Shown here: positions 22,967 through 36,259 of the stretch, piece after piece
Layout: every line of letters starts with the position of its first letter
Numbering within the stretch: the stretch's first letter is position 1
DNA from: Haemonchus contortus
Lineage: Eukaryota; Nematoda; Chromadorea; Rhabditida; Trichostrongylidae
Direction of reading: 5' to 3'
DNA: 64,000 nt
Assembly (NCBI GenBank): GCA_000469685.2
Contig: LS997566.1
Span: forward strand, 2,260,061 to 2,324,060
Position numbers and translations under genes: made by a program
Notes under the pieces: generated by a model
Databases searched by the model: none
What the model was told of the DNA's origin: nothing
The model's input: only the letters and a program-made list of their open reading frames with translations

Positions 22967-25900
22967 CGGAGGTCTAGAGAAAATCTTGGGTAACTTTTGC
23001 TTTCTCACAGAAGAAAGTTTCGGAACAGTACTTTGGCCTCAGAAAAACACTAAAACTTGAACATCATTTTGAAGCTGTATTTAAAACATCTACCAAGACT
23101 GTACAGATTTATTCAGCAACGTTTCGCCTAACATCCTTGATCCCGTTACCGAGTACCTACGATCCTGTCACATCTCACATAACCTATTAAAATTCCAAGA
23201 TTCCATTACTAACAGAGAGTGCGTTACAGATCTAGTGGCTCTCGCCTTCTGTGGCTTCTTATCAGTCCCTATCACTTGTTATCATTCTCTGTCACCAATC
23301 CCTAAAGGTCCCTTCACATCCTACACCACCTGCCCAAGTGCCAAGGCTTCACCGCTAATACGAAGGGAGTTACGGATACTCAGGCTTTTGCCTTTTGAAG
23401 CTCCTTATAAGTTTCTATCGATAGTTGTCACTTCCAGTCACCTACAATCAGTGTTCCCATCCCGCCGCCTATCTCTCTTTCAAATTTGAATGTTCTAGGT
23501 TCAGTGGGACAGGAGTTACGAATTTCCGGTCAGACAAACACACACATACTGACACACACCACACAAACACACAAACAGACACACTTTGCCGATTATATAA
23601 GTAGGATTCTTCATTTAATACAACTAAAAAACGGTTCAAGATAGACTCAAGATACTTGGGATAGTATCACGAATCACGCCGACTGTAGACTAACCATCTT
23701 TAGATGAATAGATTATTACGAACGATAATATCATGACAAAGTATCAAAAATGATAAGGGGGAACAAATCAAAGAAGTAGTTCAACTTCCGTTTCGCACGT
23801 GCCCTAGACGGAAGTCGAACTTTGAAACAAATTTAGCTCGTATGTGCCACCCTGGTGAGAATTGATCAAGTTAGGTTTCATGAAGGCTCTTGGAAGGCTT
23901 TCCACAATTTATCATAAAGCTAGAAGAATTTTTTAGATGCTTGAGCTTATTCTGGCAGTGAGATATGTTGAGATGAAACTTTTCAAACAAATCTTGAATC
24001 GGATCAATGGATCCGAATAAGAATGTGTGAGTAGCTTTTTTGAAGCGAGCTTTTTTTGGCTTTCATCCCTTTGTTGCCAATAGGGAGACTTGAAGACATC
24101 AAGCTCCTGACAAAAAGGAGAAGCATGAGGCTGAAATTCTCTTATTCGGCACAATTAGATATAAATTAAGTGAAGAAAATGCAAGTAAACAGTTAGTTTC
24201 TAAGTCAGGAAAAAGGTTAAATATTCCCAGTGCCGGTAGCCAAAAGTTAACAGGTAATAGGAATTGATTCTTCCGCTTCTTTGGACGCGCATTGTTACAA
24301 TAATGGGAACTTGTTTTCTAGACAGCGATTTTCTGCTTAGCTTCTTCCCGCCTAGACCGTTGTAATGCTCACTGGAATTGAATATGCGGAATGGTTTAGT
24401 TAAACCTCCACAGTGTGAACTCCAACGAGCTGATAGTTCAGTTGAAGTAGAAGTCTAGATTTCCCTTGGAATATTCAATAGTTTCGTAGAAACACTGCGA
24501 AAGGATGCTGCGCACTTGTAAGAGCACATAATTCGGATACACCATGATATCGATATTCATGTTCCTATGAGTCATATTAACAAGATCGAGGCTCACATTC
24601 GACTGTGTTTCCGCTTTGAAGCGTGGAAACTAGACGTGCATAGAAACGCTCAAAAGAAGCCTCAAGGTTAGATGCATGATACAAGTTTCCATATTTTTCA
24701 GCAATGTAGAATTTGGTTTCGAACTCTTATAAAAATACATGCCGACCATGTAGTGACAGTTTGGCCATTGTAGTGATGAATAAGCTAGGAAGGCGGAGTC
24801 GGTTATGAAATGGATAGGGTTTTCGAATACAACCGTTAGATTAAGGGCAACTCTTCTCTCGCCTACTTCATTTTCGTTCTGTAGATTGTTCGATAGATTG
24901 TTCGATTACGTGAACTGTTCCCTGCTCGAGTAGATTTTGCAGCGTCAAGAGCACGCGGGCCACATGTTACACGGCTCCTTGTTATACACATAGGGTATTT
25001 CTCCATGCACAAAATTCATCGCATTCACTCGCTTCCAACGTCTGAACACCTCGCTTGTCCAGTGTATGCTGTTTTGAAAGGGTCTGAAGGAAGATGTTTC
25101 ACAACTGTCATCTTTACGAGTGCGTGATTTTCAGGTTTATCATGCCTTGCCTTCAGGATTATGTTATACACGGGTTTGTAACGAACCTCAATGAGTATAT
25201 ACTATAATGACTCATTTTGAGTCATTTTAACGATAAACCATCGGTTGATCAAAAGCGTTTGGGTGTCTTCATCGACAAGATTGAATATCCGTCTTGGATG
25301 CGCATTTATTAATTCTTATATAAGGTTGTAATGCATTGTATTTTTGTGTTCTTAATTTTGAATACTTCGTAGACAATTGTCAACTTTGCACAGTCGAATA
25401 GATCGGGGCATTTCACGAAAAACCAATGGAGGAGAGAATTTCGACTAGAATTCGAACGGTAGGGAAATCAACATAAGATGCTTAGGAAGAAATCACGTAT
25501 TCCTTTCCCTGACAGAGACGCTTACGTATAGCCATTGTGGAGAATTAAATATTCGCAATTTGGTGCAGGGCCGGTGGTCCTCAAAAAAGCATTAAAAACC
25601 GTAGCGGCAAATAGCGAACAGTAAGCAGTAAGATTGAGGATTCCTCCCGTAGAACTGACATACTCTTTGGGTTTGACCATCCTATTTTTTTAAATCGAAC
25701 AAAATTCTGACATTGAAAAGCAATTAGAGCTATGTGACATCGATTCATTTTTGCTTCTCCTGAGTCCCCATCGCCTGAAATTTTGAGCTGCTCCTAGAAG
25801 TCCCCTGAACTCATTTAATAAGCGAGATCCTAGAATTGTACATTTGTTATGCCATCCTGACCTTTGTTTATCAAGTATTTCGCATACGACTTTGCTTTCT

Positions 25901-26095
25901 CATTCTTGGACTACACAATTTTTTCAGTCGGTTTCAAAACCTCTCGTTTTCGGCAAAGTACCGGGTCTTCTCTGAAAGTGAACATGAAGTTCTTTTTCAC
26001 GAGATCTATATATCACATTGAAGCGCAATAACCGAAAGCGAGATGTTACAAGGTTGCAGTACAGCCTGTAATGGACTTCAACCATCGACCATTAG
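22967..26095. other. No recognisable gene; CA-rich tract
   Basis: A CA-rich tract lies at about 23533-23585 (acaaacacacacatactgac and onward). A small palindrome, aatgactca-ttt-tgagtcatt, occurs at about 25207-25227 and contains AP-1-like TGACTCA words, probably by chance. Short frames only. Confidence 0.4.
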
Positions 26096-26127
26096 TATTT
26101 ATTTATTTATTTATTTATTTATTTATG
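26096..26127. repeat. (ATTT)n microsatellite, LINE 3' tail
   Basis: Seven to eight ATTT units in a row, directly at the predicted 3' terminus of the LINE. It serves as the boundary marker of the insertion. Confidence 0.9.
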
Positions 26128-27248
26128 CACCCGGAAGTGCGCTTGTAACAGAAACTTCACCAGTTAGATAACACAAACATACTAATTGCAGAACAGATGA
26201 AGGTAGAACAACGTAGCATAATGGAAGGCATGGTAGTATTCTTAGAATAAAGCAACAACAATTGACAACTAGACTACCTAGCTGGAAGCACTTTTTAGAA
26301 TTATTTGATCACATATTTATTTGCTTTGCTCTCAAGCGATGATCTCGAACTGTAGTGAAAAGGCGGGAGCTGAATATCGTCTTGGCTAAGGGAAGAAAGG
26401 GGGACAGAGCGATGGCAATGGACAAGATGCGCCAAACTAGGTAGGGAAACTATACAGAAATACACAAAACAGACAATCCAGAAAATTACATCATCGCCCT
26501 TACACACACTGGACGTCATATTTGCACAGAATAAAATTGAAGTGAAAGGAAATAAGAGATGCTTTCATTGATGCCATTGGTGGAGGTGGCTCCAACATCA
26601 ATAGTGGGCATAAAAAAAATCAGCTGTTCACTCGCACCTCTCCACTGTTGTAAGTTGTTAAAGAGACGGCAATCGCCAAGGCGATCGAGAGTGGCGAGGC
26701 GGTGTTTGTAGAGCTGGCTGCCCAAATAGAAGTTTCCTCGCCACCACCATGAACATCAAGTAAAAATTAGAAGTATATGAGATCATGAAGTGCGTTTTGA
26801 CATCAAGTGGGTGTAACAGCATTACGAGCATTACGTATGGGTCATAGGAGCTTGACGAAACTTCAGAACACCAGCGAAACGAAACGGGTATACCGACCAC
26901 CCACGAGGAAATGCCAAGCTAGGTAAGCACCACGAGAACGGACCAGGCAATAAAGTAGTACTTTACCCGAATAAACGTTAAGTGGGATCAGGACCCGCCA
27001 CATAGGTGTATTCAAGAACATGAGCAGCTTCCAACAGCTATGCAGTCCGGTAGAGTACTTCATCAGCATCTCTCTGCTTAAAGGAACTATTCACCTTGAA
27101 AAGAACATAAAGAAACCAAACAAAGTCAAAACAAAAAAAAAAAAGAAGCACTAGGAGTTAGAGTCAGCGGCCACATCTGTTTAGTCCACAGCGCCCAATC
27201 CCAAACATTGAAGAAATGCACTGGAAAAAGAACTTGATTATTTCATTA

Positions 27249-28175
27249 TTACTCGAAATCACAAATCCCGAGAAGCCCTAACAAGTCAACTTTCCTGAGT
27301 CTACTTTTGAAGATGCTAGCACTTGGAGCCATTTGTATTTCACTAGGCAACGCTTGAATCCATCTTGCCCCGCGAAAGAAAAGAGAATTTTGAATTTTTT
27401 CTCGATTCAGTTTTGCGAGTGTGGGACATTGTAGAGAGAGCGAGAGAGTGCGCCCTCTACAAGGTCGAAATACCCAGTAGTGACTTGGTTTAAGCTTCAT
27501 TTCTCCACGGAGCATCTTAAAACAAAACACGAGGTCACAAAAAACACGCCGATAAAGAAGTGTCTTGAGATTTAAGAAACGTAAGCGCTCCTTGTAGTCT
27601 GGCACATTCCTAGAATATGTTGGGTTCCGATCACATCTAGACAGCACCACTCTAGTGAAAGTCTGCTGAACTTTTTCAATTTTCGCTTGAAGTTTCCTTG
27701 TATGCGGACTCCAAATCGGCGACCCATACTCCAGTATAGGAGTGACATATGCTTTATAAAGTCTCACAAATATTTTTGGTTCATTGGACCTCATATTTCT
27801 AAAGATTGCAAAAAGAGCGCGGGAAGCTCTCCGAACAATGGTGTTTATGTGACATTCAAAATCCAGTTTTGTATTCACACAGAATCCAAGATCACTCACT
27901 TCATCTAACGTTTTCAATGTAAAGTCCCGATAGACATAGGGAACTCTCACGGCCTTTCCAATATGAAGCACCGATGTCTTATCGAGATTAAGAGGTATGT
28001 CCCAAGCTGCAGCCCACTCCATCATCTTGTCAATGGAATGAGTTAGAGCTCGATGCACGTTTTCTTGAGTTTCATCTGAGTAGACTCCATATACCTTTAT
28101 ATCGTCAGCGTACATGTAGACTTTTACAGCGGGATGTACTGCAAGACGAGTCGGTAAGTCATGAGTATAGACCAA
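27249..28175 (-). pseudogene. LINE reverse transcriptase, C-terminal part of ORF2 (308 codons, uninterrupted)
   Basis: Contains the catalytic box MYADDIKVYGVY about 20 to 30 residues in, where YADD carries two metal-binding aspartates of reverse transcriptase. NLDKTSVLHIGK, the LGF block (DLGFCVNTKLDFECHI), LYKAYVTPILEYGSPIWSP and the IEKVQQTFTR region follow. These match the CR1/jockey type. The frame runs to a normal-looking C-terminus (LLGLLGICDFE). The endonuclease and the first RT motifs are absent because of 5' truncation, so it is inactive alone. The clean frame of more than 900 bases suggests the insertion is fairly recent compared with the other relics here. Confidence 0.88.
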
Positions 28176-28185
28176 AAATAAAAAA

Positions 28186-29651
28186 ACAATAACAAAAGTA
28201 AAATAATAAATTTAAATATTTTGTTCAGTCTATTTCTGGAAGGAACACAAGGATATGATGCAGTACGATCCCTTGGCATTCCTATACACGTGCTAGCTTT
28301 GCAAGCTACTGTGTAAGCGATTGCGCATTCAAAAGTTCGTGTGTCTTGTGGTGGAAATCAGAGGCATGGCCTCATCTTGAAATGGTGTAATTGTACGCCG
28401 AAAATGTTTTCGTCATCTATGAAGAACGTTTCGTTCGTATCTGATTCTATCGTTATTCTGCACTTCTTACTCCATTTGTAAGCGCCATCGCCATAATTCG
28501 AGGGATGTGCATTTGAGCAGCTGCAAAGTGATAGTACAGTATGAGTCGTGCTATGGAAAGCAATGATGGAATGCAATTGAGGACTCGAGGAAGAAAAACC
28601 TCTTTGATTGCCGTTTCTGTTCGCTTCAACCAGGAGAGGATTTTTATCATGAGCCTGGTGCCGTCGATCTGCAACGGCCGGTGTGATCGCCCTTGCCTAC
28701 GTTCCTGTTTTTCTTTCTTTGTGGACAGGAAGGTCGCATTGGGGATGTTTTTTTTTTGCAGTTATATCCTTCCATAATCGCTCTCGGACTGTGAGCTGTT
28801 CCTGCAAGGCCACCGAGTTTGGTTTTTGAGCGCTGGGTGTCAGAGATCTACGCAAAAAACTTAGCTTATCATCACGAAATGTCTTTGAGCAGAGATAATC
28901 TCTATCATGCGCAGCTGAGGATTTTACTAATCTAACGTTCGCTTTCTAACTTACGAGGATTATACCGAAGGCAATCAGTAAAGTTAACAATCCGCTTGGA
29001 AACCCTTTGGCATGCCAGTCAACATCTTCTGTTACCTAAAATACCTTGAATACGTTATAAGTTGAGATGCGATTAACATTTGAATCTCTTTCTAATCTGT
29101 CAATTTCGTAACCGTCAACTAATTTTATTTATCTGTCACAAGGTTTTTGTAGCTTTCATCTACATATATGTATATGAAAGCTGAAGCCAGTTTTCATCCA
29201 AAAATTCGAGAGTTTACCATTCAGCGAAATTTTTATAACATGTTCAGCAACTGGCCGATTTTTAGAAACTAATTATTATATGATTTCTTGCAAGTACAGA
29301 AGAATATATACATTGCTAGAACCTGACACAGTCACTCAAGAACGCTCAGTTTCATTAGAAGCTATGGTTTCTCTGCAGGTCTCTGCAGAACAGATGCAGA
29401 TCCCGCCATGTTTCTCCATAAAAGTTCGCTTAGCTCGCTTTCACAGTTTTACGGAAATCGTTTCTTTTTTCACGATAAACGTTTTCGCTCACTATAGGTC
29501 TTATCATCTTGTTTTTCCTTCAATGCACTCAAACGTTATTTAGCTGATTGACTTTTCTGCTTAACAGCATTGTGTGAGGATTAGTCCCATCAAATCCCCT
29601 CACAGAAACGATATATATCAATCATGCATTAAAGATGTCTATTTTGTTGAG
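28186..29651. other. No recognisable gene
   Basis: Starts with an A/T-rich spacer beside the LINE truncation point (aaaacaataacaaaagtaaa). Open frames at 28358-28576 minus, 28453-28674 minus, 28541-28777 plus and 29280-29543 plus are short and unrecognised. Confidence 0.4.
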
Positions 29652-29940
29652 AGGGCAGAGGTGGTGTAGTAACAAGTGGCGCACTTCACACACGCATGGT
29701 CACAGTTTCGAATCCTGGAACGATATCGGTCTAAGCCAACTAAGCTTCCGTCCTTCAAGGCTAGGTTAGTTGATTCCAAACTCGTCTGGGAGGATAAACG
29801 CAATGGCCTGTACATCGGCTGGGTACCGCAAGTCACTGTATAGACACCATACGTATTCAATACGCAACTACGATTCTGAATGGAAATCGGATGCGTGAGC
29901 GCATCTTTCTGACGGGTATTGATTAACCCCAAGAATCAAT
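29652..29940 (+). repeat. tRNA-derived SINE, copy A
   Basis: The head holds a tRNA-like A box, tggtgtagtaacaagtgg (about 29662-29679), and a B box, gtttcgaatcctgg (about 29706-29719). These are the internal RNA polymerase III promoter elements. A non-tRNA body follows with the word gtacatcggctgg (about 29811-29823). The same order of blocks recurs on the minus strand at 49905-50110, which establishes a dispersed family. The acceptor stem does not pair, so it is not a functional tRNA gene. Such elements move using LINE enzymes. Confidence 0.6.
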
Positions 29941-30096
29941 GTGCCTTAACATTTTTTCGGGTTCAATGAACACCTTGAATGCTAAAATCCTAACAAATTT
30001 AATACGTGAATATTGCTATAAGTTGTTCTGACTATTTTAGCGGATAAACAGACATGCGGGCTCATTACTGCAAGGCATAATTTGTAGTTTTTCATA
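29941..30096. other. Spacer between SINE and mariner
   Basis: AT-rich; no feature seen. Confidence 0.4.
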
Positions 30097-30666
30097 TTAG
30101 GTTGATGCATATTATTGCGGATTTTTTCCAGCAAATTTCACTTGAAGAAACTATAGAAATACTGAGCAAAGACATATTCAAATAGTTACGCCGGAACTTA
30201 TTCATCATCTACGTTAAGCACTGCTTCCCATTGATTAGTTAGTCGGATCCCAAAAGCAAAGAAGTTTGATCCTTACGGGCGATCCACGCCTTGACATCGG
30301 CCATCAAGTCATCCAAATCGACGTAACTTCTATTCTCTAGCCATTTTTTCGATGAACGGTTGACGAGATAATCCATAAAAGTTTCTGCTGGTGAATATGG
30401 CAGATTTAGGAGCAGATCTCATTTCTTGGTTGGCTCTGGCTGATGATTGTTCTATCGCCGAAAAGTTCCTGAAATCGCGGAATGACTGTGCCACCTTCCA
30501 ATCTTTCTCGAAGTAGTTAAGTCTAATTTTGCGAATATGCGGATGGTTTTTTGAGTATATTCTTGTAGAGGAAATCATTTCTAGAAAAATCTCGAACTCA
30601 GTATTCAAATTCGATCGAGAGAAAAAAAGCCGCGAAAAAATCCGCAATAATTATGCATCAACCTAA
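30097..30666 (-). mobile_element. Internally deleted cecropia-type mariner, 570 bp
   Basis: The left end is ttaggttgatgcatattatt and the complement of the right end is ttaggttgatgcataattat. Both continue with tgcggattttttc and are flanked by TA (30095-30096 and 30667-30668). This terminus resembles cecropia-group mariners such as Hsmar1; a hookworm mariner named bandit has been described, and assignment here is only by resemblance. The minus-strand frame 30330-30647 holds an N-terminal DNA-binding segment (HIRKIRLNYFEKDWKVAQSF). A C-terminal remnant with Lys-Thr-Ser-Phe-Phe-like and VLNVDDE blocks lies at about 30190-30290. The middle of the transposase, including the catalytic triad, is missing. 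Confidence 0.85.
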
Positions 30667-31568
30667 TATTTAAGCGCAGTGGGTCATAGGCTTTTGCAGG
30701 CTTGGAATGAGATTAGGGTGGTAATGAGTAACATCCTTTTTCATAGTGTTCGTGAATTTTTGATAATTTGAAATCGGAAAGAAATTAGAAGGCATTAGGC
30801 TATCATACAAACTTCGAATAACAAACACCCCGCGATACCAGTTACAAAATACTGTGACCAACCCAGAGCATATCATATTGCTCAGTGACCTCAGTTTCCA
30901 AAATTTAGAAGAAATTGTTTTCGCCCTGAGATAATTCAGTCCTTCACGCACAAATTTTGCATCCATCAGTTTTAAAGGACTCTAACATTACAAACGCCGA
31001 CGCTTTTGAATGCTATCTTGACGTTAAATGGTGAGGGGTTTTTTTAAATCAGGAAAATCCAAAGGGTACACAGTTGACAATAGAACAACTCCAGTTCGAA
31101 TATTCCAACAAATACTTTCGAAAGCATATTTTGTACTGAATTATGCGTGTATGTGGGAGTTGAGTAATGTTGTGAAGGCAGAATTCTCTTGCATAGCTCG
31201 ATGTATCATTGAGAAAGCATTGGACTGGGTGTTTCATCTTGTTCCCGCTTAAGGTTTTTGTACATCGACCGTCTGTTTCTCCTTCAATTCGTCCACTTGA
31301 ACTATATCCTTACACTCAGCTTTGACTTAAGCTGAGATCTCAAGAAGTTTCTAACGCCCTTGAAGGCTCAGGTCGTCAGGGTTTTGTGAACTGGATGGTA
31401 GATGTATGAATAAGGCAAAATACTACTTTCATGCTAGCTCGAAATTCATACGTTTCCGCCTGATATTCGAAAGCAAGCACACTTACACTCATCACAATAT
31501 TTACATCAATGGCAAGTTGTACATTCCACTTGCACAGCGCGTGGAATTCGGTACTATTTTGCACACCA

Positions 31569-31826
31569 TCAGATGCCCTCCAATAACACTGAATTGTTTA
31601 CTGTAATGTGTGCTCGTGCGAACTTTTGTACGATCATAGCGTTCTTGCGCATCGTTGAGGTCACTTCATCAGTCAAGGGCGCGAAGCGAACGTAATCAAG
31701 TGTGGAGACTTCATGGTCATTTTGCTGTGTGCCTATCATTGTCAGGCGAGTAAAAGACAAATGACCAAATAGAGTAACAATAAAAAGAGGCCGTGTACGA
31801 CTATCTCTAAGCTCGGCATAGTGCAA
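31569..31826 (-). CDS. Hypothetical open frame (85 codons), possible exon or repeat remnant
   Basis: Begins ATG and ends with a normal stop. The second half (TLDYVRFAPLTDEVTSTMRK) has a natural-looking residue mix, unlike most chance frames nearby. No domain, signal peptide or membrane segment is evident, and no clear splice sites flank it. I do not recognise it. Confidence 0.2.
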   Translation of the reverse strand: MHYAELRDSRTRPLFIVTLFGHLSFTRLTMIGTQQNDHEVSTLDYVRFAPLTDEVTSTMRKNAMIVQKFARAHITVNNSVLLEGI

Positions 31827-34800
31827 ACGTTGGTTTTCTTTGCTTGAACTCGGACGGGGTTGATAAAAATTCTTTATTGCGGCTTACGTTTCGGAGTGGA
31901 TGGCCTTCAAAAAAAAATTTAAAAAAAAAGCGAAGCGTCTATAGGATAGTAGGTTTTCTAAACCAAAAATATTCGAATACCACTAGTGAAGTGTAATATA
32001 TGGAGCGAAGCGGAATATTTGCTCGTCCAAAAATCAGACAGTCTTCATGGAAGCGATGTCATTGTTCAATATTGCTCATCGTTGAGAACACACTAAACGC
32101 TCCTCGGCTAATCAGTCGGCGCATCTCACGGTTTTTCCAAAATATCGCAAGTGACCGCAAGTTAACACATTCACCTATATCCGGTGAAATTTTCATGGAT
32201 CAAATAGGTCAACCAGAAATTGATAGACCTTCATAAAAAAATTCCCAGATTCAACCAGTTAAATGAAACACTTAATTTTGCGCGTTATAATGATTTCAGA
32301 CAGCATGCTGTTTCAGTGACATGTTGAAAATATATCGAGCTATGCTGGGAAGTGTGCCTCCTCGACATTCCTCAGGCTACTCCCACATACCCGCATAGGT
32401 CAGTACGAAATCTCATATGTTTCCAGAAGTACATATGTCTTAAAAAACTCGAGTTGAAGTTGTACAATTGTCAACTCTGTACCTCTTGAATTTCCTCTGA
32501 TGTTAGAGTAGGCTTCCTGAATCGGCTACCGCAATAACAATACGTCGTGAGCGAGCGGAATGGTTTTGTAATGAGGAGTAACTGAAAATTTGCTTCTGCT
32601 TCAAAAAGTTGAGTTGCATCCTATTTATAATGATTCTTTGAACTCCTCCATGGGAGATATCTGCAGTCTGCACAAATCGTGACCTATTTTGAAATGAAAT
32701 TTATCTGAGTTTCCTCCGATCAAAAGAGAAAACTTAAAAAACGAAAGCTGTTCCAATAAGAAGTAATGCGTAATACAGATAATGCTGAACAAAATCGCAA
32801 AGAGGCGGTTTTGATAGAGGTGGACGTCAGACTGAGAGTGTACAGCGCTGTTATGTTGTGTCGTGCATATTAATACATAACTATAGTACAGCCGATAATC
32901 GGCATAACACTTAGTAACGAGAGTGAATGTACTTCTTACGGGTACACCCTAAGCGGGTTTGCTATGAACGTCAGAAAATGCGAAATTTCATTCGTGAGTC
33001 TCTTGTCGATTGACATGGAAGCATAAATGCAGCTGTGCTATGACAGCGTCAATCATTTACTGGAGAGTTAGACTTTTTGTTTGCCACCTACATTTTTACC
33101 CTTCCGGAGACAGTGCAGGAAATCGTTTACATGGTGAACTGAGAAGCTTTTCTCACTTCACACTTATAGCATTGCAGGATTTCGATAAGCGACCAAAGCG
33201 CAACAATAAGGGTCAAAATTCATACAAAACGTGAATTTGCAGAGATAAGACTTTGTAAGGTGGATTTTTTGATTTCTGGAATTTTTGAACGGAGACGCCA
33301 AGACAAAGAAAGTTGAACGTTCGCTACAATAGGAAAGCTGAAATGCTGCAGCAGGTGCAGCAGCGTTAGCAGTTTTAGCAGCAGCAAACGCCTAACGAAT
33401 TGTACAACTTTGGGGTTTAGGAAAAAAATATCACTTTATTTGGAACAGAATGGTCCTGACTTTGTTTCTCTACTCTGTCTTCTTCAATTTAGGCAAATCT
33501 GGTTTCTTCAGTTCTTAGTTCCGTTAGTTCACTCCATTTCCGCTTGATCACGGGCTCTGATCTTTTTTGGATGAAAAGCAATTTTCCGGATGTGTAAAAG
33601 TAAGAGTGCCTGCTGCACACTCTTCAAGTAACATTCAATGTGAACTGCTTGCTTACCATGAATCCGTCTGTAGTTGATAGACTTTTCAATATTCCTTGTC
33701 TGCAAGCCTCTTTAGGAGTTGTCAGCTATTCAGAAGGGGGGCTTTAACTTCTCTGAAAGTTCTCAGTGAGATTGATTTGCATTTTTTAAACGAGAAATAA
33801 TTGCTTGTGAATCCTGGTGAAGCTTCGGTAGACTACTTGGTTTTCGTTATGACATGCATTACCTATTTTTTCAATTTTGAATGCGAAGAAGTTTCTAGGA
33901 AAATTCGAATTTTTATCGGACGCAGATTAAAACCAAATTATCATTGTCAAAGTGCCATTCTATAAAATCATTCAAGATTTTACCTAACATAACAACTAAC
34001 CTTCTTGGCGAGGAACACCTCTGAAACGAAGCTGTTGTCGTAGCAGGATGACTAGCGAGGGGATTTGCGGTTTACAACGCTCGCCCACGCATTACGGTTA
34101 ATCCGCATCTCGTCTGCTCAAAAAAAGCAGTCATATCGACCATTGCAAATTGGGGTTATTGGGACGTAATTAGCCTACTCAAAAATGGGATAACTTTATC
34201 TTTGAAATATTCGTTTATGCAGCCCAAGGCTACTCTCTAGCGTAACATTAAGTGCACAAACGTTGCCGTAGAGTATTTGAAGCACAAAAGTTTCGTAAAA
34301 GCCACATGCCCACAGTCATCGTTTCGTAATTTGTCAGTCTGAACCCTTCGAGATGTTTATTAAATCTGAATAATTAAAGATACCTTCGCGAGCGCGTTTC
34401 TGCCAGTATGTACGTATTCAGCGAGATCTATGTAGAAAGCCATGCGATTAAAATTGGAAGTTTCTCTGAGCTCAGCCTTTGTGAGAGTTGCTCTTTGTTA
34501 ACCTGTACTGCTTGATATCACAACTTCTGCTAAATGACCCATCACCAACAAGTGAGACTGCCAAGGAGGTTCTTCCATCACTTTCTACAACTTCCTCCTT
34601 TCCACGCCTAGTCACTTTTGTTTCTCATGTGAATCCATCCACTATAAGTATATTCAAGTTAAGTCACAGTGAGAACTGACTTTTCTGAGCGATCCACGAA
34701 ATACCGAAATTCCAATTCAGATCATGAAAGTTCAGAAGATCGACATAGATGTTAAGCCATAAACCACGGTCGATGAAACTGAGAAGGCTCCAATTAGCTT

Positions 34801-36259
34801 GTATGCAGATTACTCGATCATTACTTGACCTAAACATGAACTTTCATAGTATTTCGAAATGCCCTGAGTATTGCTTTCTTTGCAACGTTTTTCTTCGATA
34901 GAAAGTTTTCATTTGGCCAGAACCATTGGAGATTTCTCCAATAAAAACCGCGAAAGAGAGAATGCAAATATGGTACTGGTTCAATCGGGAGAAAAACATT
35001 TCTATGCCTTCCGTCTCTGAGTTTCGTTTTGGATTTATCGGGCCACGTACGGAATTTCATTATTTAGGCTTCTTGAAGTTCATAATTCAAACGTTAAGTT
35101 ATATAGTTATAAGAATTGCATTTTTCCAACTAGTGCAATCATCAAAGGCTGAGAAACTCCGAAATGGAGTTACTATGAAACAGTGTTCATATGATCAGAA
35201 ATGCACCTGATTGCTCTAGGTGGCTGATATCGTTTTTCTCGCGTTATTTTATAATATGAACCCTGCAGAATGTGGGTATTACTTCGTAGAGCTCCGCCTT
35301 TTTTAAATTATTAATTATCCAATCTATTATTCTTATTCTATTTTACTACTATATTATTTTGTTTGCGAATGCGCATCCTCTCATAGCGCTGAGCCATTGC
35401 ACACGTTGGAATGCGGAGTAATAGCGATACGTCTGGGATGTTCCCCATTCCTCAGGACTTCAATAATTTTAATAATTCCCTTTATATTGCTAACATGATT
35501 CTTTCGGTGCACAATTTTTTTCGGGATTCTACTTGAAACTCATACTAAAATGAAAATAAGGGAAATGGAAGTGGCACATCGACTAAGTAAGCATTAGATT
35601 TTCACGAAAAAGACTATCGATTTTGCCAACAAAAAAAAAGCCCATGATATCGAATGAAAATGGCATACTGTCAGTGTGAGAAAGAATTTTTTAATTGGCA
35701 GTCTCAGGAACTCCACCTCCGGTTTGATTCTAGATTCACCAGCGGAGCTCAATAGTTAGAATTCAGAATGAGAAGTTAGGAAGATAAGGAGAAGGAAATA
35801 TAGAAAATATAACTCCAAAGGCAGTTTTGTACCTTGACCTAGAATTTTTAAACAATTCTTTAAATTTCGTATCAAAGGTGTGTGCTCTTGGTATTCGCGC
35901 TAATGCTTCTATAACAAGTCCTACGCAAGTTTTGCCTTCAAACAGCCATCGATAGAAAACAACTTAAAAATTCCCCTAATCCATGAAAAGTGCTTTGGTC
36001 ATGGAAGTGCGTCGACGTTCTGATAGGGGATTCTACTTCATTGTACCCGATTTGCGACAAGTCATTTTATTTTGTGCAGTAAATTTGTAGCGTATGTGAT
36101 GTTAGGACAAATTTCTAGGGTCATGAGCAGCAATTCAGCTGGACCTCTTTCAAACTAACTGAATCCTTGTGGAATTAGTGTGAAAGAAAAATCCATTTGA
36201 GTCACCTTTTGTACATGCACTTAGTGGATCTTCACTGATCTCATTTTGTGAAATAATTT

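Larger units (their letters stand above)
26096..28185 (-). mobile_element. 5'-truncated CR1-like LINE with ATTT microsatellite tail
   Basis: The element runs right to left. It begins abruptly inside the reverse transcriptase at the sequence encoding LFLVYTHDLPTRL (about 28160-28185), continues through the open frame at 27249-28175, and has about 1.1 kb of 3' sequence. It ends in (ATTT)n on the plus strand at 26097-26126, that is (AAAT)n on the coding strand. Loss of the 5' end by incomplete reverse transcription and a short tandem 3' tail are standard for CR1-type retrotransposons. The AT-rich sequence beyond 28190 gives no RT similarity, which supports truncation rather than frameshift. No flanking target duplication was identified. 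Confidence 0.8.

Noticed and set aside
25207..25227. Paired AP-1-like sites (TGACTCA words in a small palindrome)
   Set aside because: No gene nearby and the motif is short enough to occur by chance.
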